64,000 nucleotides of DNA from JAWMQL01 sp033283165 (GCA_033283165.1 JAWMQL010000006.1:248001-312000); one strand, 5' to 3'. Positions 25,269 to 33,261 are shown, counted from the stretch's first letter. The notes: generated from the sequence alone by a model not told the origin. Numbers and translations: made by a program.

Positions 25269-25694
25269 TCAGTCGCCGGGCATGGCTGGCGAGATGACGA
25301 TCTCGGGCTCCGGGCACTGCAGTATCAGGACAAAGCGCGGCTCCAGCGAGAAGGTCTGGTCCGACTCCAGGAAGGCCTGCACTTCGGGATTGCCCTCATA
25401 CCCCGCCGTGGCCAGCCGGCAGGGCCCGGTTTCACCTGCGCAGAGGTAACCATCCTTGTCCCGCCAGCTACTGAAGTAATAGCCCATGGCCGGTTCCGCC
25501 ACAAATGTCTGGTCGAAGAAGAAGTCCACCACGCTGATCACACAGGTCTGTCCGGCCTCGCACACGTAGGCCCCGTCAGTGCTCCGGACGGTGCCCCCCT
25601 GGGGAACCCTGATCTCGAGGTTGCAGCCAGTGAGGGCCAGCAGGGTCAGCGCCAGCAGGCCCCGGGAAAGGGAGAAGACTCGATGGTTATGCAT
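25269..25694 (-). CDS. small lipoprotein, InlB B-repeat-like fold possible
   Basis: 141 residues from ATG 25694, preceded by AGGGGG at about 8 bases. A lipoprotein signal peptide ends in lipobox LLALTGC (Cys near residue 25), so the mature protein is membrane-anchored. The rest contains CEAGQTCVISVVDFFFDQTF and MGYYFSSWRDKDGYLCAG; the turn pattern with an aromatic SSW resembles divergent InlB B-repeat domains, with added cysteine pairs. Function unknown. It points toward hemW, 10 bases away, and is probably transcribed alone. Confidence 0.7.
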   Translation of the reverse strand: MHNHRVFSLSRGLLALTLLALTGCNLEIRVPQGGTVRSTDGAYVCEAGQTCVISVVDFFFDQTFVAEPAMGYYFSSWRDKDGYLCAGETGPCRLATAGYEGNPEVQAFLESDQTFSLEPRFVLILQCPEPEIVISPAMPGD

Positions 25695-25759
25695 GGGCAA
25701 GCCCCCTGTCGAGTAGCTTTGACTAACTATTACATTTTTAGTGCATTCACAACCCGGCG

Positions 25760-26458
25760 TCAATCGGTTCGTTCGAACAACAGGTCCCACACACCGTGGC
25801 CGAGACGCTCACCGCGCTGCTCGAACTTGGTCCGGGGCCGGCGCTCGGGGCGCGGCGCAAATACGCCCTCGCCACACTGGTTGACGAGCCCCTCGGCAGC
25901 GCTGAGCACCTCCATCATCTGTTCGGCGTAGTTCTCCCAGTCGGTGGCCAGGTGCAATACGCCACCGACGCGCAGGCGGCTGCGCAGCAGCTGCACGAAT
26001 TCCGGCTTGATCAGGCGTCGCTTGTGATGCCGTTTCTTGTGCCACGGATCGGGGAAAAATATCTGGATGCAGTCCAGCGATTCCCCGGCGATGCAGTCCC
26101 GCAGCACTTCCACCGCGTCGTGGCAGTAGGCGCGGATATTATCCACGCCCTGCTCCTCCATGGCGTGCATCAATCTGCCCACGCCCGGCCGGTGCACCTC
26201 TATCCCGACAAACTGGCTGGCGGGCTCGGCCGCCGCCATCTGCACCAGTGACTGGCCCATTCCGAAGCCGATCTCCAGCACCCGGCGCCCGGGGCCGCCG
26301 AATGCGGCATCCCAGTCCAGTACCCCGTCGGCGTGGTCCAGCCCCCAGTGGGGCCAGTTGCGCTCAAGGGCCCGCTCCTGGCCCGGGGTCATGCGCCCGG
26401 TACGCAGCACATAACTGCGGATGGCGCGGTTGCGCCCGTCGGACGGCTGTCCGGTCAT
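25760..26458 (-). CDS. trmB: tRNA (guanine-N7)-methyltransferase
   Basis: SAM enzyme making m7G46 in tRNA variable loops. 232 residues. N-terminal extension RSYVLRTGRMTPGQERAL, then motif I LEIGFGMGQSLVQMAAAEP, VGIEVHRPGVGRL, and the TrmB-specific IQIFFPDPWHKKRHHKRRLI near residue 145; ends with TKFEQRGERLGHGVWDLLFER. Its ATG overlaps the stop of the upstream DUF423 gene by four bases. Confidence 0.96.
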   Translation of the reverse strand: MTGQPSDGRNRAIRSYVLRTGRMTPGQERALERNWPHWGLDHADGVLDWDAAFGGPGRRVLEIGFGMGQSLVQMAAAEPASQFVGIEVHRPGVGRLMHAMEEQGVDNIRAYCHDAVEVLRDCIAGESLDCIQIFFPDPWHKKRHHKRRLIKPEFVQLLRSRLRVGGVLHLATDWENYAEQMMEVLSAAEGLVNQCGEGVFAPRPERRPRTKFEQRGERLGHGVWDLLFERTD

Positions 26459-26829
26459 AACTGCTTCCAGGCAGCCGCCGCGAGACAGGCCCAGCCGGCG
26501 ATGAACGCCAGGCCACCCAGGGGAGTGATTGCACCGAGCCAGCGCATGCCGCTGAGGCTGAGCAGGTACAGGCTGCCCGAAAACACGACGATTCCGCCCA
26601 GGAACAGCCAGCCGGAACTTTTCAGCAACACGGCCTGGGGTTGGCTCAGGGCAATCACGCCGACCGCCAGCAGCGCCAGGCTGTGCACCATGTGGTATTG
26701 CACCGCGGTCTCGAATACCCCCATGGCGTAATCGTCCAGCCGGTTGCGCAGTCCGTGAGCGCCAAAGGCACCGAGGGCCACCGAGAGCAGGCCGCTGAGT
26801 GCGGCGAGAGAGATAAAGAGTTTTGCCAT
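26455..26829 (-). CDS. DUF423 (YgdD-like) membrane protein
   Basis: 124-residue inner-membrane protein with four hydrophobic segments. Family marks: the N-terminal LSVALGAFGAHGLRNRL, FETAVQYHMVHSLALLAVG, GGIVVFSGSLYLLSLSG and LGAITPLGGLAFIAGWACL. Start at ATG 26829 (MAKLFISL). Function unknown. It leads a two-gene unit with trmB; the 25 bases ahead run directly into the REP palindrome, so its promoter must lie in or beyond that element. Confidence 0.9.
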   Translation of the reverse strand: MAKLFISLAALSGLLSVALGAFGAHGLRNRLDDYAMGVFETAVQYHMVHSLALLAVGVIALSQPQAVLLKSSGWLFLGGIVVFSGSLYLLSLSGMRWLGAITPLGGLAFIAGWACLAAAAWKQL

Positions 26830-26853
26830 GGAGGTATTGTAGCCGGCCTCGTC

Positions 26854-26940
26854 ACCCCGGCGAAGGCCGGTGCCCGGGGTAATTCGGGGACAGTTCACTT
26901 AATTCCTGCGGAATTAAGTGAACTGTCCCCGAATTACCCC
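26854..26940. repeat. composite REP-like palindromes between DUF423 gene and rpoH
   Basis: Perfect inverted repeat: arms 26876-26906 and 26910-26940, 31 bases each, around TGC. The arms hold GGGGACAGTTCACTTAATTCC and its complement. Touching it, ACCCCGG (26854-26860) pairs with CCGGGGT (26874-26880) around CGAAGG, resembling a second common proteobacterial repeat type. The core GGGGACAGTT recurs at 57881-57890. Very stable cruciform or RNA hairpin expected. Confidence 0.9.
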
Positions 26941-26948
26941 GAATCAAA

Positions 26949-26974
26949 AAGGCCCCACCAAGTGGCGGGGCCTT
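26949..26974 (-). terminator. rho-independent terminator of rpoH
   Basis: Stem AAGGCCCC / GGGGCCTT with a 10-base loop, followed on the minus strand by a T run (CCTTTTTGATT). It begins 25 bases after the rpoH stop and lies directly beside the REP palindrome. Confidence 0.85.
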
Positions 26975-26998
26975 GCAGGTCGCCGTTGGGCGACGCGA

Positions 26999-27853
26999 TC
27001 AGGCGGCGATTGCCACCTTCAGTTTTTTCATGGCGTTTTTCTCGAGCTGGCGGATGCGCTCGGCGGACACACCGTACTTCTCGGCCAGTTCGTGCAGGGT
27101 GGCCTTCTCCTCCGCCAGCCAGCGCTGGGCCAGGATATCGCGGCTGCGCTCATCCAGCCCGGCCAGGGCATTGTGGAGCGCCTGTTCGGAATTTTCCTGC
27201 CAGTCGCTGGATTCCACCGCCAGCGCGGGATCGGCACTGTGGTCTTCCAGGTAGTACTGGGGAGCCTGCCAGGCGTCTTCCTCGTCGCTGCCAACCGGGG
27301 CGTCGAAGCCCACATCGCGGCTGCTCAGGCGGCCCTCCATGCGCTGCACTTCCCTGACGTCCACGCCCAGGTCATCGGCAACAGCCTGCGCCTCGTCGGC
27401 GCTCAGCCAGGACAGGCTTTTTTTCTGGCCACGCAGGTTGAAGAACAGCTTGCGCTGGGCCTTGGTGGTGGCCACCTTGACGATGCGCCAGTTGCGCAGA
27501 ATAAATTCGTGCATCTCGGCCTTGATCCAGTGCACGGCAAAGGACACCAGGCGCACGCCCTTTTCGGGATTGAAGCGTTTTACCGCCTTCATCAGGCCGA
27601 CATTGCCCTCCTGGATCAGGTCGGCCTCCGCCAGGCCATAGCCGGAATAACTGCGGGCGATGTGCACCACGAAACGCAGGTGAGACATGACCAGCTGCCG
27701 CGCGGCATCGAGGTTGTCGTTGTAATACAGGTCTTCCGCCAACTCGCGCTCACGCTCCGGCGTCAGGACAGGGATGCTGCTCACCGCCTGCACGTAGGAG
27801 GCGAGGTTGGCTCCCGGTACCAGCTGGTCCAGTGGCATCAGACTGTTATTCAT
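26999..27853 (-). CDS. rpoH: heat-shock sigma factor RpoH (sigma32)
   Basis: Alternative sigma factor directing RNA polymerase to heat-shock promoters. 284 residues. Region 2 holds SHLRFVVHIARSYSGYGL, DLIQEGNVGLMKAVKRF and FAVHWIKAEMHEFI; the RpoH box QRKLFFNLR near residue 132 is diagnostic; region 4 ends LHELAEKYGVSAERIRQLEKNAMKKL. Followed by a clear terminator. Upstream, a CIRCE operator overlaps a sigma70-type promoter, so HrcA repression at normal temperature is likely. It lies after ftsX, as in other gammaproteobacteria. Confidence 0.97.
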   Translation of the reverse strand: MNNSLMPLDQLVPGANLASYVQAVSSIPVLTPERERELAEDLYYNDNLDAARQLVMSHLRFVVHIARSYSGYGLAEADLIQEGNVGLMKAVKRFNPEKGVRLVSFAVHWIKAEMHEFILRNWRIVKVATTKAQRKLFFNLRGQKKSLSWLSADEAQAVADDLGVDVREVQRMEGRLSSRDVGFDAPVGSDEEDAWQAPQYYLEDHSADPALAVESSDWQENSEQALHNALAGLDERSRDILAQRWLAEEKATLHELAEKYGVSAERIRQLEKNAMKKLKVAIAA

Positions 27854-27884
27854 ACACTCTCTCCATCGTTCAAGGCAGGCGATT

Positions 27885-27911
27885 CTAGCACTCTTTCTAT
27901 TAGAGTGCTAA
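27885..27911. promoter_or_regulatory. CIRCE element (HrcA operator) upstream of rpoH
   Basis: Read on the minus strand: TTAGCACTC, 9-base spacer, GAGTGCTAG. The CIRCE consensus is TTAGCACTC-N9-GAGTGCTAA, so 17 of 18 half-site bases match with exact spacing. It is 32 bases before the rpoH ATG and covers the -10 box of the predicted promoter. Confidence 0.88.
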
Positions 27912-27927
27912 CCCTGGGAAAGTTCAA
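27899..27927 (-). promoter_or_regulatory. predicted sigma70 promoter of rpoH
   Basis: Minus strand TTGAAC (27922-27927), 17-base spacer, TCTAAT (27899-27904). The -10 spans the left CIRCE half-site and spacer. The ATG follows about 45 bases after the -10. A CCCTGG/CCAGGG inverted repeat (27912-27935) surrounds the -35. Confidence 0.65.
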
Positions 27928-27990
27928 TTCCAGGGCGTAATTCTAAAATTTTATTAATATATATCAACAAGTTATCGCGTCGCGCCTGAT

Positions 27991-28974
27991 TTACCGCGGC
28001 TCGATGCCGGACAGGTGGCGGGAGACCGCCAACCAGGCACCCACCAGGCCCAGGCCGCCACCCAGCATGACCAGGTTGAGTGAGCCCATGAGGCCCAGGC
28101 CGCGCAGACGGAAAGCACTGTCGTACAGGGTGGCCAGCTCTGTCACCGGCCGCTGCAGGAACAACAGACCCAGGCCAACGAGCACGGCGGCAATCATGCC
28201 ACCGCCGAGCCCGTACCACAGGCCGGTGTACAAAAACGGCCGGCGTACGAAGGCGTTACTGCCGCCCACCAGCTTCACGATCACGATCTCCTCACGGCGA
28301 TTCTCGATCGCCAGGCGGATGGTGTTACCCAGAATGAGCACCACGCCCACCACCAGCAGTATACCTAGAGCCAGCACCACCCGGCGGCTCAGTTCCACCA
28401 GGCTGTTCAAGCGTTGCAGCCAGGCCATGTCCACCACCACCTCGGCCACGCCCGGCAGGTCGGCCAGGTCCGCGGCGAGCAGTTCGAGGGCGGCGGCATC
28501 CAGCGTTCCGTCCGGGGTCACCAGCAGCAGGTTTGGCAGCGGATTCTGCTCCAGGCTGTCCAGCACATCGGCGAAGCCGGACATCTGGCTGAACTCCGCC
28601 AGGGCCTCCTCCCGCGGCAGGATCAACACCGTCGCCACGGCGTCCCGTTGCTCCAGCTCCAGCGCCAGGGCGGCGGCACGCTCACCATCCACCTCGTCCT
28701 GCAGGAACAGGGACAGCTGGGCCGGGCTGTCCCAGCTGGCGCTGAGCTGGCGGGCGTTGTCCAGGCCTACATTCAGGGCCACCGGCAGGGCCAGGGCGAT
28801 GCCGATGACCAGCCAGGTCATCAGGCTGGTGAGGCGATTGTCCAGCACCCGGTACAGGCTGTCCGCGGCGGACAGGCGGTGATGCCGCAGCCAGCCGCGG
28901 AATCGACCCCGCAGGCCGGTGTGGCTCTGGCTGGCCCCGTCGCGGCGCGCCGCCCGGCCACGCCGGGCATTCAC
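27991..28974 (-). CDS. ftsX: cell division protein FtsX
   Basis: Permease-like partner of FtsE at the division septum; transmits ATP hydrolysis to periplasmic amidase activators. 327 residues. A basic cytoplasmic N-terminus (about 1-50) precedes the first membrane helix (LTSLMTWLVIGIALALPVAL), then a periplasmic loop with SLFLQDEVDGERA and LLVTPDGTLD, and three more helices (VVLALGILLVVGVVLILGNT; YGLGGGMIAAVLVGLGLL; LNLVMLGGGLGLVGAWLAV). Overlaps ftsE by ATGA. Third gene of ftsY-ftsE-ftsX, 138 bases upstream of rpoH's start. Confidence 0.95.
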   Translation of the reverse strand: MNARRGRAARRDGASQSHTGLRGRFRGWLRHHRLSAADSLYRVLDNRLTSLMTWLVIGIALALPVALNVGLDNARQLSASWDSPAQLSLFLQDEVDGERAAALALELEQRDAVATVLILPREEALAEFSQMSGFADVLDSLEQNPLPNLLLVTPDGTLDAAALELLAADLADLPGVAEVVVDMAWLQRLNSLVELSRRVVLALGILLVVGVVLILGNTIRLAIENRREEIVIVKLVGGSNAFVRRPFLYTGLWYGLGGGMIAAVLVGLGLLFLQRPVTELATLYDSAFRLRGLGLMGSLNLVMLGGGLGLVGAWLAVSRHLSGIEPR

Positions 28975-29639
28975 GCGCTGGTACCGGTCATCAGCCGGCC
29001 CTCGCGCAGGGTGATGATGCGGTGGTGAAGGCGGGAAATCAGGGCCAGGTCGTGACTGGCAATCAGCACCGTCACGCCCACCTGGTTGAATTCCTGGAAC
29101 AGCTGCATGATCTCCGCCGACAGGGCGGGGTCCAGGTTGCCGGTGGGTTCATCCGCCAGCAGGATACGGGGTCGCCCCACCACCGCCCGGGCGATACCGA
29201 CCCGCTGTTGTTCACCCCCTGACAGGGTCACGGGCATGGCGCGCTCGAACTGCAGCAGGCCTACCTTGTCCAGGGCTGCCCGCACCCGCCGGCCCACCTC
29301 CCGATAGTCGTAGCCCGAGATCAGCAGGGGCAGGGCCACGTTGTCGAACACCGGCCGGTCGTTCAGCAACTGGTGATTCTGGAACACCACCCCGATGTCG
29401 CGCCGGTGGCGGGGAATACCCCGGCGACCGACCTTCGCGAGATCGCGCCCATCGATGCTGATGCGACCACGGCTGGGGCGCTCCATCAACATGATCAGGC
29501 GCATCAGGGTCGACTTGCCTGCCCCCGAGTGACCCGTCAGAAACACCAGCTCATCCTGGTCGATGGTGAAACTGACTTCTTTCAGGGCATCGTGGCCCTC
29601 ACCATAGCGCTTGCTGACCCGCTCGAAGCTGATCATCAA
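28971..29639 (-). CDS. ftsE: cell division ATP-binding protein FtsE
   Basis: ABC ATPase paired with FtsX. 222 residues, standard. Begins MISFERVSKRYGEGHDAL; Walker A GHSGAGKST near residue 36, Q-loop VVFQNHQLL, signature LSGGEQQRVGIARA near 137, Walker B ILLADEPTGNLD, H-loop ASHD near 195. Overlaps both neighbours by four bases, so ftsYEX translation is coupled. Confidence 0.97.
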   Translation of the reverse strand: MMISFERVSKRYGEGHDALKEVSFTIDQDELVFLTGHSGAGKSTLMRLIMLMERPSRGRISIDGRDLAKVGRRGIPRHRRDIGVVFQNHQLLNDRPVFDNVALPLLISGYDYREVGRRVRAALDKVGLLQFERAMPVTLSGGEQQRVGIARAVVGRPRILLADEPTGNLDPALSAEIMQLFQEFNQVGVTVLIASHDLALISRLHHRIITLREGRLMTGTSA

Positions 29640-30766
29640 GCCCGGTCACTGTGCTGAAACAGGGCGCGGATGAAATCCTCCGCCACAAAGGGTCGCAGGT
29701 CCTCGGCGGACTCGCCGATCCCGATAAAGCGGATGGGCAGGCTCAGCTTGCGGGCAATGGCAAAAATAATCCCGCCCTTGGCGGTACCGTCCAGCTTGGT
29801 CAGGGTGATACCGCTGACCCCCACCACCTGGCGGAAGTTGTCCGCCTGGGCCAGGGCGTTCTGCCCGGTCCCGGCATCCAGCACCAGCATCACCTCGTGG
29901 GGCGCCTCGGGATCCAGCTTGGCCATCACCCGCACAACCTTCTTCAGCTCTTCCATCAGGTTGTCCTTGTTGTGCAGGCGGCCGGCGGTATCGGCGATCA
30001 GGACATCCACCTCCCTGGCCTTTGCTGCCTGCAGGGCGTCGTAAATGACCGAGGCGCTGTCCGCGCCGGTATGCTGGGCTACCACCGGCACCCCGTTGCG
30101 CTCTCCCCAGACCTGCAGCTGCTCCACCGCCGCGGCGCGGAACGTGTCGCCCGCGGCCAGCATCACGGAGCGGCCCTCGAGCTGGTAGCGTCGGGCGAGC
30201 TTGCCGATCGTGGTGGTCTTGCCCACGCCGTTGACCCCGACCATCAGGATCACGCAGGGCTTGCGGCCGCCGACGTCCAGCGGCTGCTCGCAGGGCCGCA
30301 GCAGTTCCAGCAACTCCTGCTCCAGGGCCTGCTGCAGGGCCTCCGGGCTGGTGAGCTCCCGGCGCGATACGCGCTGGGTCAGCCGCTCGATAATGTGCAG
30401 CGTGGCATCGATGCCCACATCGGCCAGCAGCAGCTGGGATTCCAGTTCCTCGAGCAGGTCGGCGTCAATTTCCTTGCGCCCCAGGAACAGGTTACCCAGC
30501 CCGGTAGACAGGCTGTCGCCGGTACGGCTCAGTCCGCGCCGCAGGCGCTCGAACAGGCCCGGCGAGGCCGGTTTCTCGGCGCTGGCGGGCTGCACCGTGG
30601 CGACCCCGGCCGCAGCCCCGTCGTTGTCCCCGGCTGCCGGCTCCATCGGGGCGGTCTCCGCCGCGGTGCTCTCTGCCGCGGGGGCGATGTCCGCTGGCGC
30701 CGGACCCGGCGCGTCCGCCGCAGGGTCCGCGGTGGGCGCGGGTTTGTTGCGTTTAAAGAATTTCAT
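29636..30766 (-). CDS. ftsY: signal recognition particle receptor FtsY
   Basis: SRP-receptor GTPase that docks ribosome-nascent-chain complexes at the inner membrane. 376 residues: an acidic Ala/Pro-rich A domain (about 1-70), an N domain (LFERLRRGLSRTGDSL onward), and the G domain with G1 GVNGVGKTTTIGKL near residue 170, DTFRAAAVEQL, G3 DTAGRLHNKDNLMEELKK, TKLDGTAKGG, and closing GIGESAEDLRPF. Divergent from rsmD with 65 bases between starts, a conserved arrangement. Confidence 0.97.
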   Translation of the reverse strand: MKFFKRNKPAPTADPAADAPGPAPADIAPAAESTAAETAPMEPAAGDNDGAAAGVATVQPASAEKPASPGLFERLRRGLSRTGDSLSTGLGNLFLGRKEIDADLLEELESQLLLADVGIDATLHIIERLTQRVSRRELTSPEALQQALEQELLELLRPCEQPLDVGGRKPCVILMVGVNGVGKTTTIGKLARRYQLEGRSVMLAAGDTFRAAAVEQLQVWGERNGVPVVAQHTGADSASVIYDALQAAKAREVDVLIADTAGRLHNKDNLMEELKKVVRVMAKLDPEAPHEVMLVLDAGTGQNALAQADNFRQVVGVSGITLTKLDGTAKGGIIFAIARKLSLPIRFIGIGESAEDLRPFVAEDFIRALFQHSDRA

Positions 30767-30831
30767 AGTGAGAATGCAGGGGTGGTGTCTGCGAAAGCGC
30801 CTATCCTACCATTCCCGGGCAGAGCGACGAA

Positions 30832-31419
30832 ATGGCGAGAAGCCGCAAACAGGGTCCCAGGGGCGCTCCGTCCCAGTTGCGCATCATTGGCGGCCAGTGG
30901 CGGGGCCGCAAACTGGAATTCCTGCCCGCCGAAGGTCTGCGTCCCACCGGGGACCGGATACGCGAGACCCTGTTCAACTGGCTGGCGGGAGACATTGCCG
31001 GGGCGCGCTGCCTGGACCTGTTTGCGGGCTCCGGCGCGCTGGGACTGGAAGCCCTGTCACGCGGCGCCGGACACTGTGACTTCGTCGACAGTGCCGGTCC
31101 GGTCGCCGCCCAGATCAACGCCCACCTGACGCTGCTCGACGCCGCCGACCGCGGCCGTGACCACGCCCTGACCGCAATGGATTTCCTGCGCGGGGCGCAG
31201 CCGGCCTACCATATCGTATTTATCGACCCGCCCTTCGACCGCGGCCTGGTACCGGACTGCTGCCGGGAGCTGGAACAGCGGGGCCTGCTGGCGCCCGGGG
31301 CCCTGGTGTACGTGGAGACCGCGCGCGACGAGCCCGCACCGGAAGTGCCGGGGAACTGGCATCTGCACCGGGACAAGCGCACCGGCAACGTGGCCTATCG
31401 CCTGTACCGGGCCGCCTGA
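30832..31419 (+). CDS. rsmD: 16S rRNA m2G966 methyltransferase
   Basis: SAM enzyme that methylates G966 of 16S rRNA. 195 residues. Signatures: RIIGGQWRGRKLEF-like IIGGQWRGRKLEFLP, RPTGDRIRETLFNWL, motif I CLDLFAGSGALGLEALSRG, and the N6/N2-type catalytic VFIDPPFDRGL near residue 128. Next gene coaD is 68 bases on; rsmD-coaD linkage is common. Confidence 0.95.
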   Translation: MARSRKQGPRGAPSQLRIIGGQWRGRKLEFLPAEGLRPTGDRIRETLFNWLAGDIAGARCLDLFAGSGALGLEALSRGAGHCDFVDSAGPVAAQINAHLTLLDAADRGRDHALTAMDFLRGAQPAYHIVFIDPPFDRGLVPDCCRELEQRGLLAPGALVYVETARDEPAPEVPGNWHLHRDKRTGNVAYRLYRAA

Positions 31420-31425
31420 GGTCGT

Positions 31426-31454
31426 TTGTACGCCCCGGGCAAATTGTTTACCAT
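31426..31454 (+). promoter_or_regulatory. possible promoter of coaD
   Basis: TTGTAC (31426-31431), 17-base spacer, TACCAT (31449-31454), with the coaD ATG 33 bases later. The -10 is only a partial match. Confidence 0.4.
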
Positions 31455-31487
31455 CGGCCGCTCCCACTACCAGTCCGGGTCAGTCGC

Positions 31488-31973
31488 ATGCGTACCACCT
31501 CAGTCATCTATCCGGGGACCTTCGATCCGATCACCAACGGCCATGTGGATTTGACCGAGCGCGCTGCCCGCCTGTTCGACCGGGTGGTGGTGGCGATCGC
31601 CTACAGCCAGAAGAAAACGCCCCTGTTTACTCTGGAAGAACGGGTCGCCCTGTGTGAGGCCGCACTGGGCCACCTGGACAACGTCGAGGTCAGGGGTTTC
31701 AGCAACCTGACCACCGACTTTGCACGCAGCGTGGGCGCGCACTGCGTACTGCGCGGCCTCAGGGCGGTGGCGGATTTTGAATACGAGTTCCAGCTGGCCA
31801 ACATGAACCGGGCCATGTGGCCCGAGTTCGAAAGTATTTTCCTGACCCCGTCCGAACACCTGTCCTATATATCCTCTTCCCTGGTGCGGGAGATCGCCGC
31901 CCTGGAGGGGGACATCACGCCCTTTGTGCCGGCGCCGGTGGCCGCGGCACTGCGGGACAAGTTCGGCGACTGA
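31488..31973 (+). CDS. coaD: phosphopantetheine adenylyltransferase
   Basis: Fourth step of coenzyme A synthesis: adenylates 4'-phosphopantetheine. 161 residues. Nucleotidyltransferase signature YPGTFDPITNGHVDL with (T/H)xGH at residues about 17-20, VLRGLRAVADFEYEFQ, and the ISSSLVRE ATP loop near residue 128 (ISSTxxR class). Coenzyme A synthesis is also served by coaBC at 34661. Confidence 0.97.
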   Translation: MRTTSVIYPGTFDPITNGHVDLTERAARLFDRVVVAIAYSQKKTPLFTLEERVALCEAALGHLDNVEVRGFSNLTTDFARSVGAHCVLRGLRAVADFEYEFQLANMNRAMWPEFESIFLTPSEHLSYISSSLVREIAALEGDITPFVPAPVAAALRDKFGD

Positions 31974-31998
31974 GCGGCAGCTGGTGCTGCGCGCCGGC

Positions 31999-32391
31999 CT
32001 AGTAGGCCATGGTATCCGCGTCGGGGGACTTCTCGATCTCCCGGCCTTCTTGGTAGGCGCGGTGACGCTCGATATCCTTGTTGGTGTAGCCGGTTTCACG
32101 ACACCCCAGGCAGCGCATGAAGGTGCTCCGCGCCGGACCGACCATCAGCTGGTCGGCCGCTTCCGCCGCGTGGCCGGCCAACAGGGTAAAGGGCAGGCTC
32201 ACAAGCCAGGCCGCCGTACCGCCCACGGTCATGACCAGACCCACCGGGCGCGCCACCACCAGGTCGCCGACCATGGCAAACGGATCGGGACTCTCGTCGA
32301 TGGCAGCCTGCGCCCAGAGCATCTGGGGCGACAGCAGTGTGGAAAGGCATATCGCAGCGACCGTGCGACGCAGTGTTGAGTGTGTTGTCAT
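31999..32391 (-). CDS. small secreted/membrane protein, unknown
   Basis: 130 residues from ATG 32391, with GGGAG 8 bases ahead. N-terminal signal peptide (RTVAAICLSTLLSPQMLWAQA), then a glycine-rich hydrophobic stretch VGLVMTVGGTAAWLVSLPFTLLAG near residues 48-71 that could span or lie on the membrane, then TFMRCLGC and a charged tail. Similar short proteins are found beside coaD/mutM in Pseudomonas relatives and are sometimes labelled multidrug-transporter-like without evidence. Role unknown. Confidence 0.7.
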   Translation of the reverse strand: MTTHSTLRRTVAAICLSTLLSPQMLWAQAAIDESPDPFAMVGDLVVARPVGLVMTVGGTAAWLVSLPFTLLAGHAAEAADQLMVGPARSTFMRCLGCRETGYTNKDIERHRAYQEGREIEKSPDADTMAY

Positions 32392-32448
32392 GTTTATCAC
32401 TCCCGGGTTTCCCCGTCATCCCCTGTTTTGCCTCCAAGTGTAGCCGAC

Positions 32449-33261
32449 TCAGTGTTGGCAGGCCACGCAATAAGTGCTGGTTCTTTGCCCGATCCGCAGT
32501 TCCCTCAGGTCGCGCCGGCAGACCTTGCAGGGCAGGCCCTGGCGACCGTAGACAAACAGCTGCCGGGCGAAATAGCCGGGCTTGCCATCTCCGCCAACGA
32601 AATCCCGGAGTGTTGTACCGCCCTGCTCTATGGCGTTAGTAAGTATTTGCTTTATTTGATCAGACAGGCGCTGGTAACGGGCCAGGGAAATGCGCCCGGC
32701 GGCACGGTCGGGACGGATACCGGCCAGGAACAGGGCCTCGTTAGCGTAAATATTACCAACGCCCACCACGATCTTGCCGTCCATGATGAAGTTCTTGACC
32801 GGGCCGCGACGGCCCCGGGACCGGCGATGCAGCAGGGCGCCGTCGAAGGCCTCGGACAGGGGTTCCGGGCCCAGTCCCGCCAGCAGCGGATGCAGTTCGC
32901 CGGGCGCCTGCCACAGGAAGCTGCCGAAACGGCGCGGGTCGTTATAACGCAGCCGCCAGCCGCCCTCCAGCACCAGGTCGATGTGATCGTGGTAGGCGGC
33001 CGGCTCGTCCGGCTGCACCAGCCGCAGGGAGCCCGACATGCCAAGGTGCACCAGCAGGGTGCCGGCGCCGGTCCGGAACAACAGGTACTTGGCGCGCCGC
33101 TCCACGGCGTCGATTCGCTGGCCCGCCAGCCAGGCTGGCAACTGCTCGGGCACCGGCCAGCGCAGGCTGGGCTGGCGCACTTCCAGCCGGCTGATACGGC
33201 GACCCTCGCAGTGCGGCGCCACACCACGGCGGGTCGTTTCTACTTCAGGCAGTTCGGGCAT
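32449..33261 (-). CDS. mutM: formamidopyrimidine-DNA glycosylase
   Basis: Removes 8-oxoguanine and ring-opened purines from DNA. 270 residues. The mature N-terminus PELPEVETTRRG supplies the catalytic proline and glutamate; RRAKYLLF contains the beta-hairpin lysine near residue 58; a zinc finger closes the protein (CKVCRRDLRELRIGQRTS then YCVACQ, pattern CxxC...CxxC). Located downstream of rpmB-rpmG. Confidence 0.96.
   Translation of the reverse strand: MPELPEVETTRRGVAPHCEGRRISRLEVRQPSLRWPVPEQLPAWLAGQRIDAVERRAKYLLFRTGAGTLLVHLGMSGSLRLVQPDEPAAYHDHIDLVLEGGWRLRYNDPRRFGSFLWQAPGELHPLLAGLGPEPLSEAFDGALLHRRSRGRRGPVKNFIMDGKIVVGVGNIYANEALFLAGIRPDRAAGRISLARYQRLSDQIKQILTNAIEQGGTTLRDFVGGDGKPGYFARQLFVYGRQGLPCKVCRRDLRELRIGQRTSTYCVACQH

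Noticed and set aside
29651..31129. 492-codon plus-strand frame opposite ftsY and into rsmD
   Set aside because: It covers ftsY in antisense and rsmD out of frame; no family features.
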